Shown: positions 1 to 15,174, counted from the stretch's first letter. The stretch is DNA of 64,000 bases from an uncultured Alistipes sp. (GCA_947623305.1 CANQGQ010000012.1:19639-83638); one strand, 5' to 3'. The notes: generated from the sequence alone by a model not told the origin. A program made the numbers and translations.

Positions 1-179
1 TCGGTCGTCGTGCCGCGAACCGTTCCCTGCTCCACGATCGAGACGCCGATCATCGGAGCGCCGGAGGCATCGACGACGACGCCATTCACCTCATAATCAC
101 CGCTCTGGGCAACTGCGAGGGGGGGGGTAATCGCAAATAGAAGCATCATACCCAAACACATAGCTGCAACTTTTTTCAT
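1..179 (-). CDS. SusC-like TonB-dependent receptor, N-terminal fragment
   Basis: This is the first 59 codons of a gene that runs off the window edge. It begins with a signal peptide (MKKVAAMCLGMMLLFAI..., cleavage probably after AVA). A segment of the form YEVNGVVVDASGAPMIGVSI follows. That is the carboxypeptidase-regulatory-like plug extension typical of SusC outer-membrane glycan importers. It is the last visible gene of the maltose operon, 109 nt after mapA, so uptake of maltose or malto-oligosaccharides is the likely role. An uninterrupted run of nine G (C on the coding strand) lies inside the signal-peptide codons 18-21. The reading frame is intact as given. Family assignment rests on the N-terminus only. 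Confidence 0.75.
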   Translation of the reverse strand, partial: MKKVAAMCLGMMLLFAITPPLAVAQSGDYEVNGVVVDASGAPMIGVSIVEQGTVRGTTT

Positions 180-288
180 AAAGTCCTTTGTGTTAGTTAA
201 TAATTGGTTGATTGGTTTAGTTATCGTTTTTTATGTTTTTTCGGCGCGAACGACGCAGCCTTTCGCCGCCCGCAGCCGGATCATTCGG

Positions 289-2559
289 TTATCGGCGGTC
301 ATCGGGCAATCGGCGACGTTCGCCGCCGATCGCGATTTCGACCGGTTCGCCCTCGTTCCGCACCTCAACACCGTCGTGCGTTACGGTAACAGTCAATATC
401 CGGCCTCGGTAGTCGACGCGGAAAGCGAGCGACCGCCACGCTTCGGGCAGATGGGGCGTGAAGTTCAACACGCCGTCGGCCATCCGCATACCGCCGAAGC
501 CCTCGACCACAGCCAACCACGAACCGGCCATCGAGGTAACGTGGCACCCCTCCTCGACCTCGCGGTTGTAATCGTCCAGATCGAGGCGTGCGGTGCGCAG
601 ATAGAGTTCGTAAGCTTTGGCCGCATCGCCGATCTTCGCGGCGAGAATGGCATGGACGCAGGGCGACAACGACGATTCGTGCACCGTGCGGGCCTCGTAG
701 AACCGGAAGTTGCGACGGATGGTCTCGTCATCGAACTGTTCCTGGAAAAGGTAAATGCCTTGCAGCACGTCGGCCTGTTTGATGAAGCACGAACGCAGGA
801 TGCGATCCCACGACCACTTTTGGTTGATAGGCCGTTCCGCCGGATCGAGTTCGCTGACCAGTACCTGTTCCTTGTCCAAATAACCGTCCTGCTGGAGGAA
901 GATGCCGCGTTCGCGGTCTTCGCCCAGATACATCTTGTCAACGATCTCCATCCAGCGGGCCGTTTCGGCCTGTTCGTCGAAATGCCGCTTCGCGCAGATG
1001 CGAGCATATGCTTCGGGGCGGTTCTCCCGCACCCAAGCCGCCGCCTCGGCCGCGTAACGCATACACCAACAAGCGATATAGGAGGTGTACCAATTGTTGT
1101 TGACGTTGTTTTCGTACTCGTTGGGACCCGTAACGCCCAACATCACATACTGCTGCCGCGCCTCCGACCAGGTGATGCGCTGCGCCCAGAACCGGGCGAT
1201 GGACAACAAGACCTCCAAACCGCCCTCGGCCAGATAGGCCCGGTCGCCGGTATAACGGATATAATTGAAAACGGCATAGGCGATGGCCCCGTTGCGGTGG
1301 ATCTCCTCGAAGGTGATTTCCCACTCGTTGTGGCACTCTTCGCCGTTGATGGTTACCATCGGATAGAGGGCCGCCCCCTCCTTGAAACCCAATTTGGCAG
1401 CATTTTCGATCGCCTTGTCCAACTGGTTGTAGCGATAGACGAGCAGTTCGCGGGCGACCTCCTGACCGGCGGTCGAGAGATAGAACGGCAGGCAATAAGC
1501 CTCCGTATCCCAATAGGTTACGCCGCCGTATTTCTCGCCCGTGAATCCCTTGGGGCCGATGTTCAGACGGGTATCGACGCCCGTATAGGTCTGCAACAGC
1601 ATGAAGATGCAGAACCGGATGCCCTGCTGCGCCGCATCGTCGCCGTCGATAACGACATCGCAACGGTGCCAGCGGGCCGCCCAAGCCTCCTCCTGCTCGT
1701 TCACCAACGCATCGAAACCGGCCTGCAATCCGTCAGCCGCCACCGCCTGCGCCGCAGATAGCAACTCCTCAGGCCGATGGTTCAACGACGAACAGATGCC
1801 CGTATATTTATACAAAGTAGCGGTCGTCCCCTTGGAGCGATGCACGGTCGCTGTCCGACGCGGTTTCTCGGGCACGGTCTCGCAGACAAATTGCGCCCCG
1901 TCCAATGCGACAGCCTGCGCCCAAGCGACTTCGAAGCCGCTTTTCCGCGTACAGCTCTGCGTGGCATCCTCCTCGGTGCGCACCGGTTCCCAGAATTTTT
2001 CGTCGTAGTTGGCATCGGAGTTCCGCACGTCGGCGTCGATGTAGGGCGAAAAGGTGATTTCGGCATCCCGATTCACGGGCGTAACGCTGTAACGGATCAC
2101 GCCCAACTCGCGACGGGCCAGCGACAGGAACCGCACGGCCTCGACCTCCACTTCGGCCCCGTTTTTCAGGACGACGGTCATCCGGCGCGTCAACACCGAA
2201 CGGCGCATGTCCATTTCACGGTAAAATCGCTTCACCTCGCACTGCGCCAGGTCGAGTTCCTCGCCGTCGATGCGCACGTCGACCCCGATCCAGAAAGCGG
2301 CATTCAACACCTTGGCGAAATACTCGGGATAGCCGTTTTTCCACCACCCTACGCGGGTTTTGTCGGGATAGTAGACGCCGCCGATATAGTTGCCCTGCAA
2401 CGAGGGGCCCGAATAGTGCTCCTCGAAATTGGCACGGCCGCCCATCACGCCGTTGCCCAACGCGAAGAGCGATTCGGACGACTTCACGCGCGAAGGATCG
2501 AAATCGTTTTCGGTCAACAACCACGGGTCGATGCCCAGATTCAGTCGATTGCTTTGCAT
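289..2559 (-). CDS. mapA: Maltose phosphorylase, glycoside hydrolase family 65
   Basis: A 756-residue protein of normal GH65 length. It should catalyse reversible phosphorolysis of maltose to beta-glucose-1-phosphate and glucose in the cytoplasm, as it has no signal peptide. The hallmark GVTGPNEYENNVNNNWYT is present, and its first Glu (E481) matches the general acid of maltose phosphorylases. Trehalose and kojibiose phosphorylases usually read GPDEYH here, so maltose is the preferred substrate. The ATG at 2559 was chosen because the MQSNRLNLGIDPW start fits the family; the frame stays open further upstream inside pgmB but encodes nothing family-like. It overlaps the end of pgmB by 19 nt, implying translational coupling. 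Confidence 0.9.
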   Translation of the reverse strand: MQSNRLNLGIDPWLLTENDFDPSRVKSSESLFALGNGVMGGRANFEEHYSGPSLQGNYIGGVYYPDKTRVGWWKNGYPEYFAKVLNAAFWIGVDVRIDGEELDLAQCEVKRFYREMDMRRSVLTRRMTVVLKNGAEVEVEAVRFLSLARRELGVIRYSVTPVNRDAEITFSPYIDADVRNSDANYDEKFWEPVRTEEDATQSCTRKSGFEVAWAQAVALDGAQFVCETVPEKPRRTATVHRSKGTTATLYKYTGICSSLNHRPEELLSAAQAVAADGLQAGFDALVNEQEEAWAARWHRCDVVIDGDDAAQQGIRFCIFMLLQTYTGVDTRLNIGPKGFTGEKYGGVTYWDTEAYCLPFYLSTAGQEVARELLVYRYNQLDKAIENAAKLGFKEGAALYPMVTINGEECHNEWEITFEEIHRNGAIAYAVFNYIRYTGDRAYLAEGGLEVLLSIARFWAQRITWSEARQQYVMLGVTGPNEYENNVNNNWYTSYIACWCMRYAAEAAAWVRENRPEAYARICAKRHFDEQAETARWMEIVDKMYLGEDRERGIFLQQDGYLDKEQVLVSELDPAERPINQKWSWDRILRSCFIKQADVLQGIYLFQEQFDDETIRRNFRFYEARTVHESSLSPCVHAILAAKIGDAAKAYELYLRTARLDLDDYNREVEEGCHVTSMAGSWLAVVEGFGGMRMADGVLNFTPHLPEAWRSLAFRVDYRGRILTVTVTHDGVEVRNEGEPVEIAIGGERRRLPDDRR

Positions 2560-3197
2560 AGTGCTTCGTATGTGAAATTTTCGAATGTCGTGATTCCCGT
2601 CGTCGCGCGGGCGAGCGACCGATCGCCGCCGACGCCCACCGACCGCATGCCGGCCCGTGCCGCCGCTTCGATGCCCGCCGCCGCATCCTCGAAGACGACG
2701 CATTTTTCTGAAACGGCGTTTAGCAATTCCGCCCCTTTTAAGAAAACTTCGGGGTCGGGCTTGGCTCGCGAAACGAGCGTGCCGTCGACAATGGCATCGA
2801 AGACGTCGCGCAAAGCGCACCGGTCGAGAATCGTTCCGGCATTCTTCGACGCCGATCCGAGGGCGATTTTGACCCCGTGCCGTTTCAGATCGGCCAGAAA
2901 GTCGCGCACGCCGGGCAACACGTCGTCGGGCGTCATGGTCGAGACGTAACTCAGATAGCGGTCATTCTTTTCGGCCGCCAAACGCTCTTTCTCCTCCTGC
3001 GAGAAGCGGTTCTCCATGCCGCCGGCCCGCAACACGATGTCGAGCGAGGCCATCCGGCTCACGCCCTTGGTCGCTTCGCCCTGCTCGGGCGTGAACTCGA
3101 ACCCAAGGTCGTGCGCCAAATCGGCCCACGCCCGATAGTGGAAGCGTGCGGTGTCGACCAGCACGCCGTCCAGATCGAATAGGCAACAGGCAATCAT
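2541..3197 (-). CDS. pgmB: Beta-phosphoglucomutase (HAD superfamily)
   Basis: A 218-residue HAD phosphatase-fold enzyme. The N-terminal DLDGVLVDT motif supplies the nucleophile D8 and acid/base D10. LGSASKN, SRAKPDPEVF and FEDAAAGIEAA are HAD motifs II-IV as found in beta-phosphoglucomutases. It would convert the beta-glucose-1-phosphate made by MapA into glucose-6-phosphate. It starts 1 nt after the transporter stop codon and overlaps mapA by 19 nt, so the three genes form one operon with a coherent pathway. Generic HAD phosphatase is the alternative, but the context makes that unlikely. Confidence 0.92.
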   Translation of the reverse strand: MIACCLFDLDGVLVDTARFHYRAWADLAHDLGFEFTPEQGEATKGVSRMASLDIVLRAGGMENRFSQEEKERLAAEKNDRYLSYVSTMTPDDVLPGVRDFLADLKRHGVKIALGSASKNAGTILDRCALRDVFDAIVDGTLVSRAKPDPEVFLKGAELLNAVSEKCVVFEDAAAGIEAAARAGMRSVGVGGDRSLARATTGITTFENFTYEALCKAID

Positions 3198-3198
3198 C

Positions 3199-4533
3199 TT
3201 ATTTCTCTTTAACGAAATATACCGAAACAGCCGCCAGCAGCATCAACACGCCGGCCAGACCGATCATCGACATCGCATCGGAAGCGAAGATATGCTGCAC
3301 GATCAGACCGCCCGTCAATCCGATGACGATCTGCGGGATGGTGATCGTGAAGTTGAAGATGCCCATGTAAACGCCCATGTGATGGGCATCGACCGCTCGC
3401 GAGAGGATCGAATAGGGCATGGCCAGAATACCGGCCCACGCGATGCCGATGCCGATCATGGGCAGCATCAGGGCATACTGGTCGTGCAATTGCGTCAACC
3501 CGAGGAATCCGGCGGCACCGAACAACAGGCTCACCGCATAGACGAGTTTATTGCCGTAACGAGCGGCCACCCCGCCCATGACGAGCGACACGAGACACGC
3601 CGGAATCGGATAGATGCCGTTCAGCACGCCGACCCACGTTTGGGTAGCGCCCTCCGAGAGAACCACACCTGTTTCGTGATCGGTAACGACGCCCGTGATA
3701 GCACTTTTCAGATAGGTCCACATCAGAAAGAGCGATGCCCACGAGAAAAACTGCACGACGCCCAACTGCAACATCACACGCGGGATGTTGCGCATCAATG
3801 CAAAGAACGAAAGCCGTTCGCTCGCGGCCGCCGCGCCAGCCTTGCCCGAAGCCGCATCGGCGGCATTCGCGCCATCATCGTATTTAGAAAACTCCTCGGG
3901 CGGATATTCGCGGGTGCGGAACGACGTAACGAGTACCGTAGCCAACAGAATGGCGCCGCCTATATAATAGGAATAGGCGATATGGTCGGCCACCTCGCCC
4001 GGCCGCACCTCGTCGGAGATGCCCAGATGGGTCAACAGCAAAGGCAGCACGGCGCCGACGACCGCCCCGAGATTGATCAAGAATGTTTGGACGACATAGC
4101 CTTTGGTCTTTTGCTCGTCGTTGAGCATATCGGCCACCAACGCGCGGAACGGCTGCATCGTTACGTTGAACGACAAATCCATGAACAAGAGGATGAACGC
4201 GCCCATCGCCAACGGAGCGAAGGCCAGCAAGACCGGACAATTGGGCATCAAGGCCAAAGCAAGGGTCGAAATGATCGCTCCGCCGAGAATGAACGGAATA
4301 CGTCGGCCGAAGCGCGTCCAGGTGCCGTCGGAAAAGAGTCCGACGATGGGCTGCACGACCAATCCGGCTAACGGAGCCGCCAACCAAAAATAACTCAATT
4401 GATGCACGTCGGCCCCCAACGATTCGAAGATGGTCGAAGTATTCGAATTCTGGAGCGAATAGCCGATCTGCACGCCCAAAAAGCCGAAGCTGAGATTCCA
4501 GATTTGCCAAAAGGACAAATTAGGTTTTTTCAT
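3199..4533 (-). CDS. MFS sugar transporter (SLC45/GPH-like), probable maltose permease
   Basis: A 444-residue polytopic membrane protein with about twelve hydrophobic segments. The N-terminus (KKPNLSFWQIWNLSFGFLG) and the loop GLFSDGTWTRFGRRIPFI carry the D-x-T-x-x-x-F-G-R-R signature of the SLC45/sucrose-transporter-like branch of the major facilitator superfamily. It is first in the operon ahead of pgmB and mapA. The likely role is inner-membrane import of maltose for phosphorolysis, after passage through the SusC-like receptor encoded at the other end. Substrate is inferred from context only. Confidence 0.85.
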   Translation of the reverse strand: MKKPNLSFWQIWNLSFGFLGVQIGYSLQNSNTSTIFESLGADVHQLSYFWLAAPLAGLVVQPIVGLFSDGTWTRFGRRIPFILGGAIISTLALALMPNCPVLLAFAPLAMGAFILLFMDLSFNVTMQPFRALVADMLNDEQKTKGYVVQTFLINLGAVVGAVLPLLLTHLGISDEVRPGEVADHIAYSYYIGGAILLATVLVTSFRTREYPPEEFSKYDDGANAADAASGKAGAAAASERLSFFALMRNIPRVMLQLGVVQFFSWASLFLMWTYLKSAITGVVTDHETGVVLSEGATQTWVGVLNGIYPIPACLVSLVMGGVAARYGNKLVYAVSLLFGAAGFLGLTQLHDQYALMLPMIGIGIAWAGILAMPYSILSRAVDAHHMGVYMGIFNFTITIPQIVIGLTGGLIVQHIFASDAMSMIGLAGVLMLLAAVSVYFVKEK

Positions 4534-4663
4534 GTCGATTTAGGAATAGCGGTTAGGTTGCTTATGCAAATTTTAACAAAACAATCGAGAAAAGCAACGC
4601 TCCGCCCCCGAACGGTGGATTTTCAAGGACGAACCGCACGAAAAACGCCGTGAACGGAAAAAA

Positions 4664-4695
4664 TTTGGATTATTCGGCAGAAGTTCTTACTTTTG
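4664..4695 (+). promoter_or_regulatory. Bacteroidota-type promoter of the two-component operon
   Basis: TTTG (4664-4667), a 20-nt spacer and TACTTTTG (4688-4695) match the primary sigma factor consensus TTTG-N20-TAnnTTTG exactly. Transcription would start near 4702, giving a 5' leader of about 22 nt before the GTG start of the sensor kinase. Confidence 0.75.
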
Positions 4696-4723
4696 AATAA
4701 GAGTTGAGAGACCGTTTTTCGCC

Positions 4724-6130
4724 GTGAAAGAGCTCCGCACCGCATCCATCATCCATCTGTTCGCCCTGGTGCACGCCTGCATCGTCATCCTGTGCCAGGC
4801 GTTCGGCGTGCAGGACGAACTCCTGCTGACCGCCGCAACGATCGCCCTCATCAGCATCATCTGTTTCCGCAAACAACGAAGCATCGACGTCGTGGCCGCC
4901 TGGGTCATCGTCGGCAACATCATCGGATTCATCATCGGCACCTACGGAGCCCGCCTGCTGCGACTGGCCATCGCCAACGATACGATCGTCCACGTCATCA
5001 CCACGCTGCTCACGACCGAAATTCTCGGATTCGGCGTGCTCTTTCTGCTGCGGCTCTTCCGGCATCCGGAGCAACCGGACGACAAACCGGTGCCGACAGC
5101 CCAATCGGTTTCGCAAGGAGGCCCCGACATTCGGCAAGTGCTGTTCGTGCTCGGCATCATCATGCTGCTGCGCATCGGCTATTCGCTGTTTTTCAGCAAC
5201 TACCTCACCGAGGATATATTCCGGCACTTCTTCCGGCTGCTGTTCAGCAACTCGTTAGCCACCTTGACGCTCATCTGCTGCAACATCATCTACATCCGCA
5301 TCTCCCGCCGGCGGGCCTGGTACAACCGGCCGCTGCTCCACATCATGGGCGTCGTCATCGAATCAATGCTGCTCGCCGTCCTCACCGCGTTCGTCATCGG
5401 CTACGACCTTCCTTTCGGTACACCGACCCCATTCGCCGAAGGGTCGTTCCTGCAAACGAGCGTTCTGCTGCTGCTGGTCAACATCATCATCTATCTCATC
5501 GTGCTGGCAGGCGACTACATCTGGCTGACCCGCAACCAGCTGCACCGCGAACGCGACAAACGCCACTTAGCCCAGTTCCGCTACAGCCTGCTCAAACAAC
5601 AGGTCAATCCCCACTTCCTGTTCAACTCGCTGAACATCCTCAGCGGGTTGGTCGAGGAGAACAAGAATCCCGAAGCCAACGAATACATCCGCAAATTGGC
5701 GTCGCTCTACCGCTACATGCTGCAAAACGAAAAAGAGACCTTCGTACGGCTGTGCGACGAACTGGCCTTCACCCGACAATACATCGACCTGCTGAAGGTG
5801 CGTTTCCCCGACGGATTCCAGGTCGAATACCGCATTGATCCGCAAGCCTCCAACAGTTACATCGTTCCCTGCTGTCTCCAGATGCTGATCGAAAATGCGT
5901 TGAAACACAACATCGTGCGGTCGGAAAAGCCATTGCATATCGTCATCGAGGCCACGCCGCAACGGATCACCGTAGTCAACAATCTGCAACCCCGCTACGC
6001 CGACAACGGGTCGGGAAGCACCCGTTTCGGGCTGGCCAACATATCGCAACAATACCGCGGCATACTCGGCCGGGAGATCGTCGTTCGAAAGAACGAAACG
6101 GAATTCCGGGTCGAACTGCCCCTAATCTGA
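4724..6130 (+). CDS. LytS/YehU-type membrane sensor histidine kinase
   Basis: A 468-residue protein with roughly seven hydrophobic segments in residues 1-260. A HisKA_7TM-less His_kinase domain (PF06580 type) follows. The motif QVNPHFLFNSLN carries the phosphoacceptor H297, and the ATP-binding N-box is MLIENALKHN, followed by the G-box GLANISQQY. The start is GTG at 4724; no ATG lies between an in-frame stop at 4694-4696 and this codon, and a consensus promoter ends at 4695. It sits 8 nt upstream of the LytTR regulator, its obvious partner. The signal sensed is unknown. Confidence 0.88.
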   Translation: MKELRTASIIHLFALVHACIVILCQAFGVQDELLLTAATIALISIICFRKQRSIDVVAAWVIVGNIIGFIIGTYGARLLRLAIANDTIVHVITTLLTTEILGFGVLFLLRLFRHPEQPDDKPVPTAQSVSQGGPDIRQVLFVLGIIMLLRIGYSLFFSNYLTEDIFRHFFRLLFSNSLATLTLICCNIIYIRISRRRAWYNRPLLHIMGVVIESMLLAVLTAFVIGYDLPFGTPTPFAEGSFLQTSVLLLLVNIIIYLIVLAGDYIWLTRNQLHRERDKRHLAQFRYSLLKQQVNPHFLFNSLNILSGLVEENKNPEANEYIRKLASLYRYMLQNEKETFVRLCDELAFTRQYIDLLKVRFPDGFQVEYRIDPQASNSYIVPCCLQMLIENALKHNIVRSEKPLHIVIEATPQRITVVNNLQPRYADNGSGSTRFGLANISQQYRGILGREIVVRKNETEFRVELPLI

Positions 6131-6138
6131 AACCGGTC

Positions 6139-6912
6139 ATGAACGTACTCATCATCGAAGACGAACCCGTCGCCCGACAGATGCTGGCCCACCTGCTCGT
6201 GCAGCATTTTCCGGACATCGCGATCTGCGGGCTGCTCGACAGCGTGGATCAGAGTGTCGCCTGGCTCGAAAGCCACCCCGCTCCCGATGCGATTTTCATG
6301 GACATCCAGCTCGGCGACGGCCAGGCATTCGACATTTTCGAACGCACGACGATCGACTGTCCCGTAGTCATGACCACGGCCTACGATCACTATGCGGTCA
6401 AAGCCTTCGAGGTAAATTCCATCGACTATTTATTGAAACCCATCGGACTGCCCGACCTGCAACGGGCTGTCGATCGTTGCCGCAACCGCCGCCGGCAAAC
6501 TGGATTCGACCTCGGGCAGCTGCGCGAATTGCGGGAAGCGCTCACGGCAAGACCGGAACCGCGTTACAAACAACGTTACTTGTTGCGTTTCAACGACAAA
6601 CTCGTCATGGTCGAAACATCGCAAATCGCCTACTTCTACTCCGAACAGGGCAGCACCTATCTGATGACGGTCGCAGGAGAAAAGTATCTGATGGACACCT
6701 CATTGGACACGATTTGCGAGGAGATGGACCCGGCCCGCTTCTTCCGGATTTCGCGCAGTTGCATCATTTCGGGCGACGGCATCGGAAGCGTCGCGAAACG
6801 GTTGGGCAACCGGTTGAAACTCAAGCTGAAGCCGGAAAACGACATTGATTCGTTCGTCAGTCGAGCCAAAACCGCCGAGTTCATCGCCTGGCTCGAAAAC
6901 GGCGGAAAATAA
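6139..6912 (+). CDS. LytTR-family response regulator
   Basis: A 257-residue regulator. The receiver domain (about 1-120) has acidic pocket E7/D8 and phosphoacceptor D55 in FMDIQLGDG, T78 in MTTAYDH and K101 in YLLKPIG. The C-terminal LytTR DNA-binding domain (about 150-257) contains YFYSEQGSTYL and FFRISRSCII. It is co-transcribed with the preceding LytS-type kinase. Regulators of this class control cell-surface or carbohydrate functions in Bacteroidota, but no target is evident here. Confidence 0.9.
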   Translation: MNVLIIEDEPVARQMLAHLLVQHFPDIAICGLLDSVDQSVAWLESHPAPDAIFMDIQLGDGQAFDIFERTTIDCPVVMTTAYDHYAVKAFEVNSIDYLLKPIGLPDLQRAVDRCRNRRRQTGFDLGQLRELREALTARPEPRYKQRYLLRFNDKLVMVETSQIAYFYSEQGSTYLMTVAGEKYLMDTSLDTICEEMDPARFFRISRSCIISGDGIGSVAKRLGNRLKLKLKPENDIDSFVSRAKTAEFIAWLENGGK

Positions 6913-6956
6913 ATCCGGAATCGTCTTTCAAAAACAAGCGCACCCGATCTATAAAA

Positions 6957-6994
6957 AAGCGGGACGGACTTCTTTAAGGAAGCTCGTCCCGCTT
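6957..6994. terminator. Bidirectional hairpin terminator
   Basis: AAGCGGGACGGACTT pairs imperfectly with AAGCTCGTCCCGCTT around a short loop. It has A-rich sequence on the left and T-containing sequence on the right. It lies between the convergent response-regulator and rpoC genes, so it can stop both transcripts. Confidence 0.75.
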
Positions 6995-7018
6995 TCGATT
7001 GATCCGAAACTCGGAATT

Positions 7019-11278
<4,260 letters not shown>

Positions 11279-11313
11279 AGAATTTGTTGTTTTTCTTATC
11301 CTCTGTTACTCAA

Positions 11314-14300
11314 CTACTCCAGTTTGATGGACAGTGCCAGACCGCGCAACTCGTGCAGCAGAACGTTCATCGCCTCGGGGATACCCGGTTTCGGCAGATT
11401 GTCGCCCTTGACGATGGCTTCGTAAGCTTTCGCACGGCCCGTTACGTCATCGGACTTGACGGTCAGAATCTCCTGCAGGATGTTGGCGGCGCCGAAGCCC
11501 TCGAGCGCCCAAACCTCCATCTCGCCGAAACGCTGACCACCGAACTGCGCCTTACCGCCCAACGGCTGCTGGGTGATGAGCGAGTAGGGGCCGATGGAAC
11601 GAGCGTGCATCTTGTCGTCGATCATGTGGCCCAGCTTGAGGAAGTAGGTTACGCCGACCGTTGCAGGCTGGTCGAAGCGTTCGCCCGTTTCGCCGTTGTA
11701 GAGATAGGTGCGGCCGCTGCGCGGAAGGCCCGCTTTGGCGACGTATTCGTTGATCTGGTCGAGCGAAGCGCCGTCGAAAATCGGCGTTGCGAACTTCATT
11801 CCCAGCTCGCGACCGGCCCAACCGAGCACAGCCTCATAGATCTGGCCCAAGTTCATACGCGAAGGCACGCCCAACGGGTTCAACACGATGTCGACGATCG
11901 TACCATCCTCCAAGAACGGCATATCTTCGTCGCGCACGACCTTCGCCACGATACCCTTGTTACCGTGGCGGCCGGCCATCTTGTCGCCCACCTTCAGTTT
12001 GCGCTTCTTGGCGATATAAACCTTCGCCATCTGGATGACGCCCGTCTGCGGCAGTTCGTCGCCGTTCGTGAGGTTGTATTTCTCACGCTTCGTAGCAGCA
12101 TCGGCCTTCTTCCACTCGATCGTATAGTTGTTGACCGTCGTTTCGATCAATCCGTCGATGTGCGCGTCGCCCGTCCAGTTGCAGGTTCCGAGGTTGAGAT
12201 ACCCCATCGCCGCACCGGTCTTCTCGTCGATCGTCTTGCGCGAAATTTCGTCCAGCATCTTCTGCGTGAACTTCGCACCGGCCGGATACAATTCGACCCC
12301 GTAGTAGTCGGTGATTCCGGTCGTGGTCTTCCCCTGAAGCAACGACCACAATTTGGCGACGAGCCGTTTCGTCAGCTCCGCAATCTCGGTAACGAACTGT
12401 TCGTCGACCTTCTCCAACTGGACTTTTTCGGCATTTTTGCCCTTCTTGTTCTCCTTGTTGGCCCGGCTGTACAGTTTCGTGTCGATTACGACGCCGTGCA
12501 ACGAAGGTTGGGCTTTCAGCGAAGCATCCTTCACATCGCCCGCCTTGTCGCCGAAAATGGCGCGCAAGAGTTTCTCCTCGGGCGAAGGATCGCTCTCGCC
12601 CTTCGGGGTGATTTTACCGATCAGGATATCGCCCGGCTCGACGTTGGCGCCGATGCGGATGATACCGTTCGCATCGAGGTCTTTCGTGGCATCTTCCGAG
12701 ACGTTCGGAATATCGGAGGTCAATTCCTCGACACCGCGCTTGGTGTCGCGCACCTCCATGATGTATTCGTCGACGTGCACCGACGTATAAATATCCTCGC
12801 GCTGGATGCGTTCGGAAATCACAATGGCATCCTCGAAGTTGTATCCCTTCCAAGGCATGTATGCCACCTTCAAGTTGCGGCCCAACGCCAACTCGCCGTT
12901 CTGCGTCGAATAGCCCTCGGTCAGAATCTGGCCTTTCGTTACCCGATCGCCCGTCAGCACGGTCGGCTTCAACGTTACCGACGTATTCTGGTTCGTACGA
13001 CGGTAGCGCGGCAATTCGTAGGTCGTGATCTCGGGAGCGAACGAAACGAGCACCTCGTCGGGCGTCCGGTCGTAGCGGATCTGAATCTTCGTGGCATCGG
13101 CGAACGTAACCTCGCCATCGCCCTCGGCGACGATCTGGATGCGGCTGTCGATAATCATGTCCTTCTCCAGGCCGGTACCGACGATCGGCGCCTCGGTCGT
13201 TACCAACGGCACGGCCTGACGCATCATGTTTGCACCCATCAACGCACGGTTGGCATCGTCGTGCTCCAAGAACGGGATCAGACTGGCAGCGATCGACGCA
13301 ATCTGGTTCGGGGCGACGTCCATCAACGTAACCTCGTTGGCCGTAACGACGGGGAAATCGGCCCCTTCGCGCGCTTTGATACGCTCCGGCTGCAAGAAAT
13401 GGCCCTCGTCGTCGATCGGCATGTTCGACTGCGCGACGATCTGCCCCTCCTCCTCTTCGGCGGAGTAGTAGCGGATATGGGAATTGTCCATGTCGATTTT
13501 CCCGCCTTCAACCTTGCGATAAGGGGTTTCAATAAAACCCATCGGCGAGATTTTCGCATAGACGCACAACGACGAAATCAGACCGATGTTCGGGCCTTCC
13601 GGCGATTCGATCGGGCACAGACGTCCGTAGTGGGTATAGTGCACGTCTCGCACCTCGAAACCGGCGCGATCGCGCGACAGACCGCCCGGGCCGAGGGCCG
13701 ACAGACGGCGTTTGTGGGTGATTTCGGCCAACGGGTTGATTTGATCCATGAACTGCGACAACTGCGACGTGCCGAAGAACGAATTGATGACCGAAGACAA
13801 CGTTTTGGCGTTGATGAGGTCGACGGGCGTAAACACTTCGTTATCACGCACGTTCATCCGTTCGCGGATGGTACGAGCCATGCGGACGAAGCCGACCGAG
13901 AACTGATTCGAAAGCTGCTCGCCCACCGTGCGAACGCGACGGTTCGACAAGTGGTCGATGTCGTCGACTTCGGCTTTCGAGTTGATCAGTTGAATCAAGT
14001 ATTTGATGATAGCGATGATGTCCTCGCGCGTCAACGTGCGGATCGCCGGGTCGATGTCCAAATCCAGCTTCTTGTTGATGCGGTAACGACCCACGTCGCC
14101 CAAGTCGTAACGTTTGTCCGAGAAGAAAAGTTTCTCGATGACGTCGCGGGCGGTCGCCTCGTCGGGCGGCTCCGAAGCCCGCAACTGGCGATAGATGTAC
14201 ACCACCGCCTCCTTTTCGGAGTTGCAGGGATCTTTCTGCAACGTATTGTATATGATGGAAAAATCAATGCCCGACTGGTTCTCCTTGTGCAGCAGAATCG

Positions 14301-15174
14301 TCTTGGCACCGCTTTCGATGATCTGGTCGATATGCTCCTCTTCGAGCACCGTCTCGCGATCGACGATGATGTTGTTACGCTCGATGGAGACCACCTCGCC
14401 CGTATCCTCGTCCACGAAATCCTCGACCCAAGTCGAGAGCACACGAGCCGCCAGTTTCCGGCCAACCGCTTTTTTCAACGTAGCTTTGGAAACTTTCACT
14501 TCATCGGCAAGGTCGAAAATCTCCAGAATCTGCTGGTCGGCCTCGTAGCCGATGGCGCGCAACAGCGTCGTAACGGGCAATTTCTTTTTACGGTCGATGT
14601 AGGCATACATCACGTTGTTGATGTCCGTAGCGAACTCGATCCACGAACCCTTGAAAGGGATGATACGCGCGGAATAGAGTTTGGTGCCGTTGGTGTGCAT
14701 GCTCTGCCCGAAGAAGACACCCGGCGAACGGTGCAACTGCGAAACGACGACGCGCTCAGCACCGTTGATGACGAACGTACCCCGTTCGGTCATATAAGGG
14801 ATCGTCCCGAAATAGACGTCCTGAATCACGACATCGAAATCCTCGTGTTCGGGATCGGTGCAGGAGAGTTTCAATTTGGCTTTCAGCGGCACGCTGTACG
14901 TCAAACCGCGCTCCAGACACTCTTCGATCGAGTAGCGCGGCGGGTCGATATAGTAGTCGATGAACTCCAGAACGAAATTGTTCCGGGTATCCGTAATCGG
15001 GAAATTCTCCTGAAAAACCTTGTACAGCCCTTCGTTCTTGCGATTTTCGGCTGTCGTGTCCATCTGGAAAAAGTCCCGGAATGATTTGAGCTGGACCTCC
15101 AGCAAATCCGGGTAAGGCACCCGATTTTTTACTGTCGAAAAGCTAATTCTTTGTTGTGTTTTTGCTGTGGACAT
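11314..15174 (-). CDS. rpoB: DNA-directed RNA polymerase subunit beta
   Basis: 1286 residues. The rifampicin-binding region includes [32 protein letters not shown] (read from 13.8 to 13.7 kb). The conserved C-terminal segments GRHGNKG and [20 protein letters not shown] are intact. MSTAKTQQ at 15174 was taken as the start, because the longer open frame upstream encodes an unrelated, non-conserved peptide. It follows rplL after a 278-nt leader with hairpins and precedes rpoC. Confidence 0.98.
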   Translation of the reverse strand: MSTAKTQQRISFSTVKNRVPYPDLLEVQLKSFRDFFQMDTTAENRKNEGLYKVFQENFPITDTRNNFVLEFIDYYIDPPRYSIEECLERGLTYSVPLKAKLKLSCTDPEHEDFDVVIQDVYFGTIPYMTERGTFVINGAERVVVSQLHRSPGVFFGQSMHTNGTKLYSARIIPFKGSWIEFATDINNVMYAYIDRKKKLPVTTLLRAIGYEADQQILEIFDLADEVKVSKATLKKAVGRKLAARVLSTWVEDFVDEDTGEVVSIERNNIIVDRETVLEEEHIDQIIESGAKTILLHKENQSGIDFSIIYNTLQKDPCNSEKEAVVYIYRQLRASEPPDEATARDVIEKLFFSDKRYDLGDVGRYRINKKLDLDIDPAIRTLTREDIIAIIKYLIQLINSKAEVDDIDHLSNRRVRTVGEQLSNQFSVGFVRMARTIRERMNVRDNEVFTPVDLINAKTLSSVINSFFGTSQLSQFMDQINPLAEITHKRRLSALGPGGLSRDRAGFEVRDVHYTHYGRLCPIESPEGPNIGLISSLCVYAKISPMGFIETPYRKVEGGKIDMDNSHIRYYSAEEEEGQIVAQSNMPIDDEGHFLQPERIKAREGADFPVVTANEVTLMDVAPNQIASIAASLIPFLEHDDANRALMGANMMRQAVPLVTTEAPIVGTGLEKDMIIDSRIQIVAEGDGEVTFADATKIQIRYDRTPDEVLVSFAPEITTYELPRYRRTNQNTSVTLKPTVLTGDRVTKGQILTEGYSTQNGELALGRNLKVAYMPWKGYNFEDAIVISERIQREDIYTSVHVDEYIMEVRDTKRGVEELTSDIPNVSEDATKDLDANGIIRIGANVEPGDILIGKITPKGESDPSPEEKLLRAIFGDKAGDVKDASLKAQPSLHGVVIDTKLYSRANKENKKGKNAEKVQLEKVDEQFVTEIAELTKRLVAKLWSLLQGKTTTGITDYYGVELYPAGAKFTQKMLDEISRKTIDEKTGAAMGYLNLGTCNWTGDAHIDGLIETTVNNYTIEWKKADAATKREKYNLTNGDELPQTGVIQMAKVYIAKKRKLKVGDKMAGRHGNKGIVAKVVRDEDMPFLEDGTIVDIVLNPLGVPSRMNLGQIYEAVLGWAGRELGMKFATPIFDGASLDQINEYVAKAGLPRSGRTYLYNGETGERFDQPATVGVTYFLKLGHMIDDKMHARSIGPYSLITQQPLGGKAQFGGQRFGEMEVWALEGFGAANILQEILTVKSDDVTGRAKAYEAIVKGDNLPKPGIPEAMNVLLHELRGLALSIKLE

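Noticed and set aside
190..1761. Long plus-strand open frame opposite mapA
   Set aside because: It is a shadow of the GC-rich GH65 gene. The minus-strand frame has full family motifs; this one has none.
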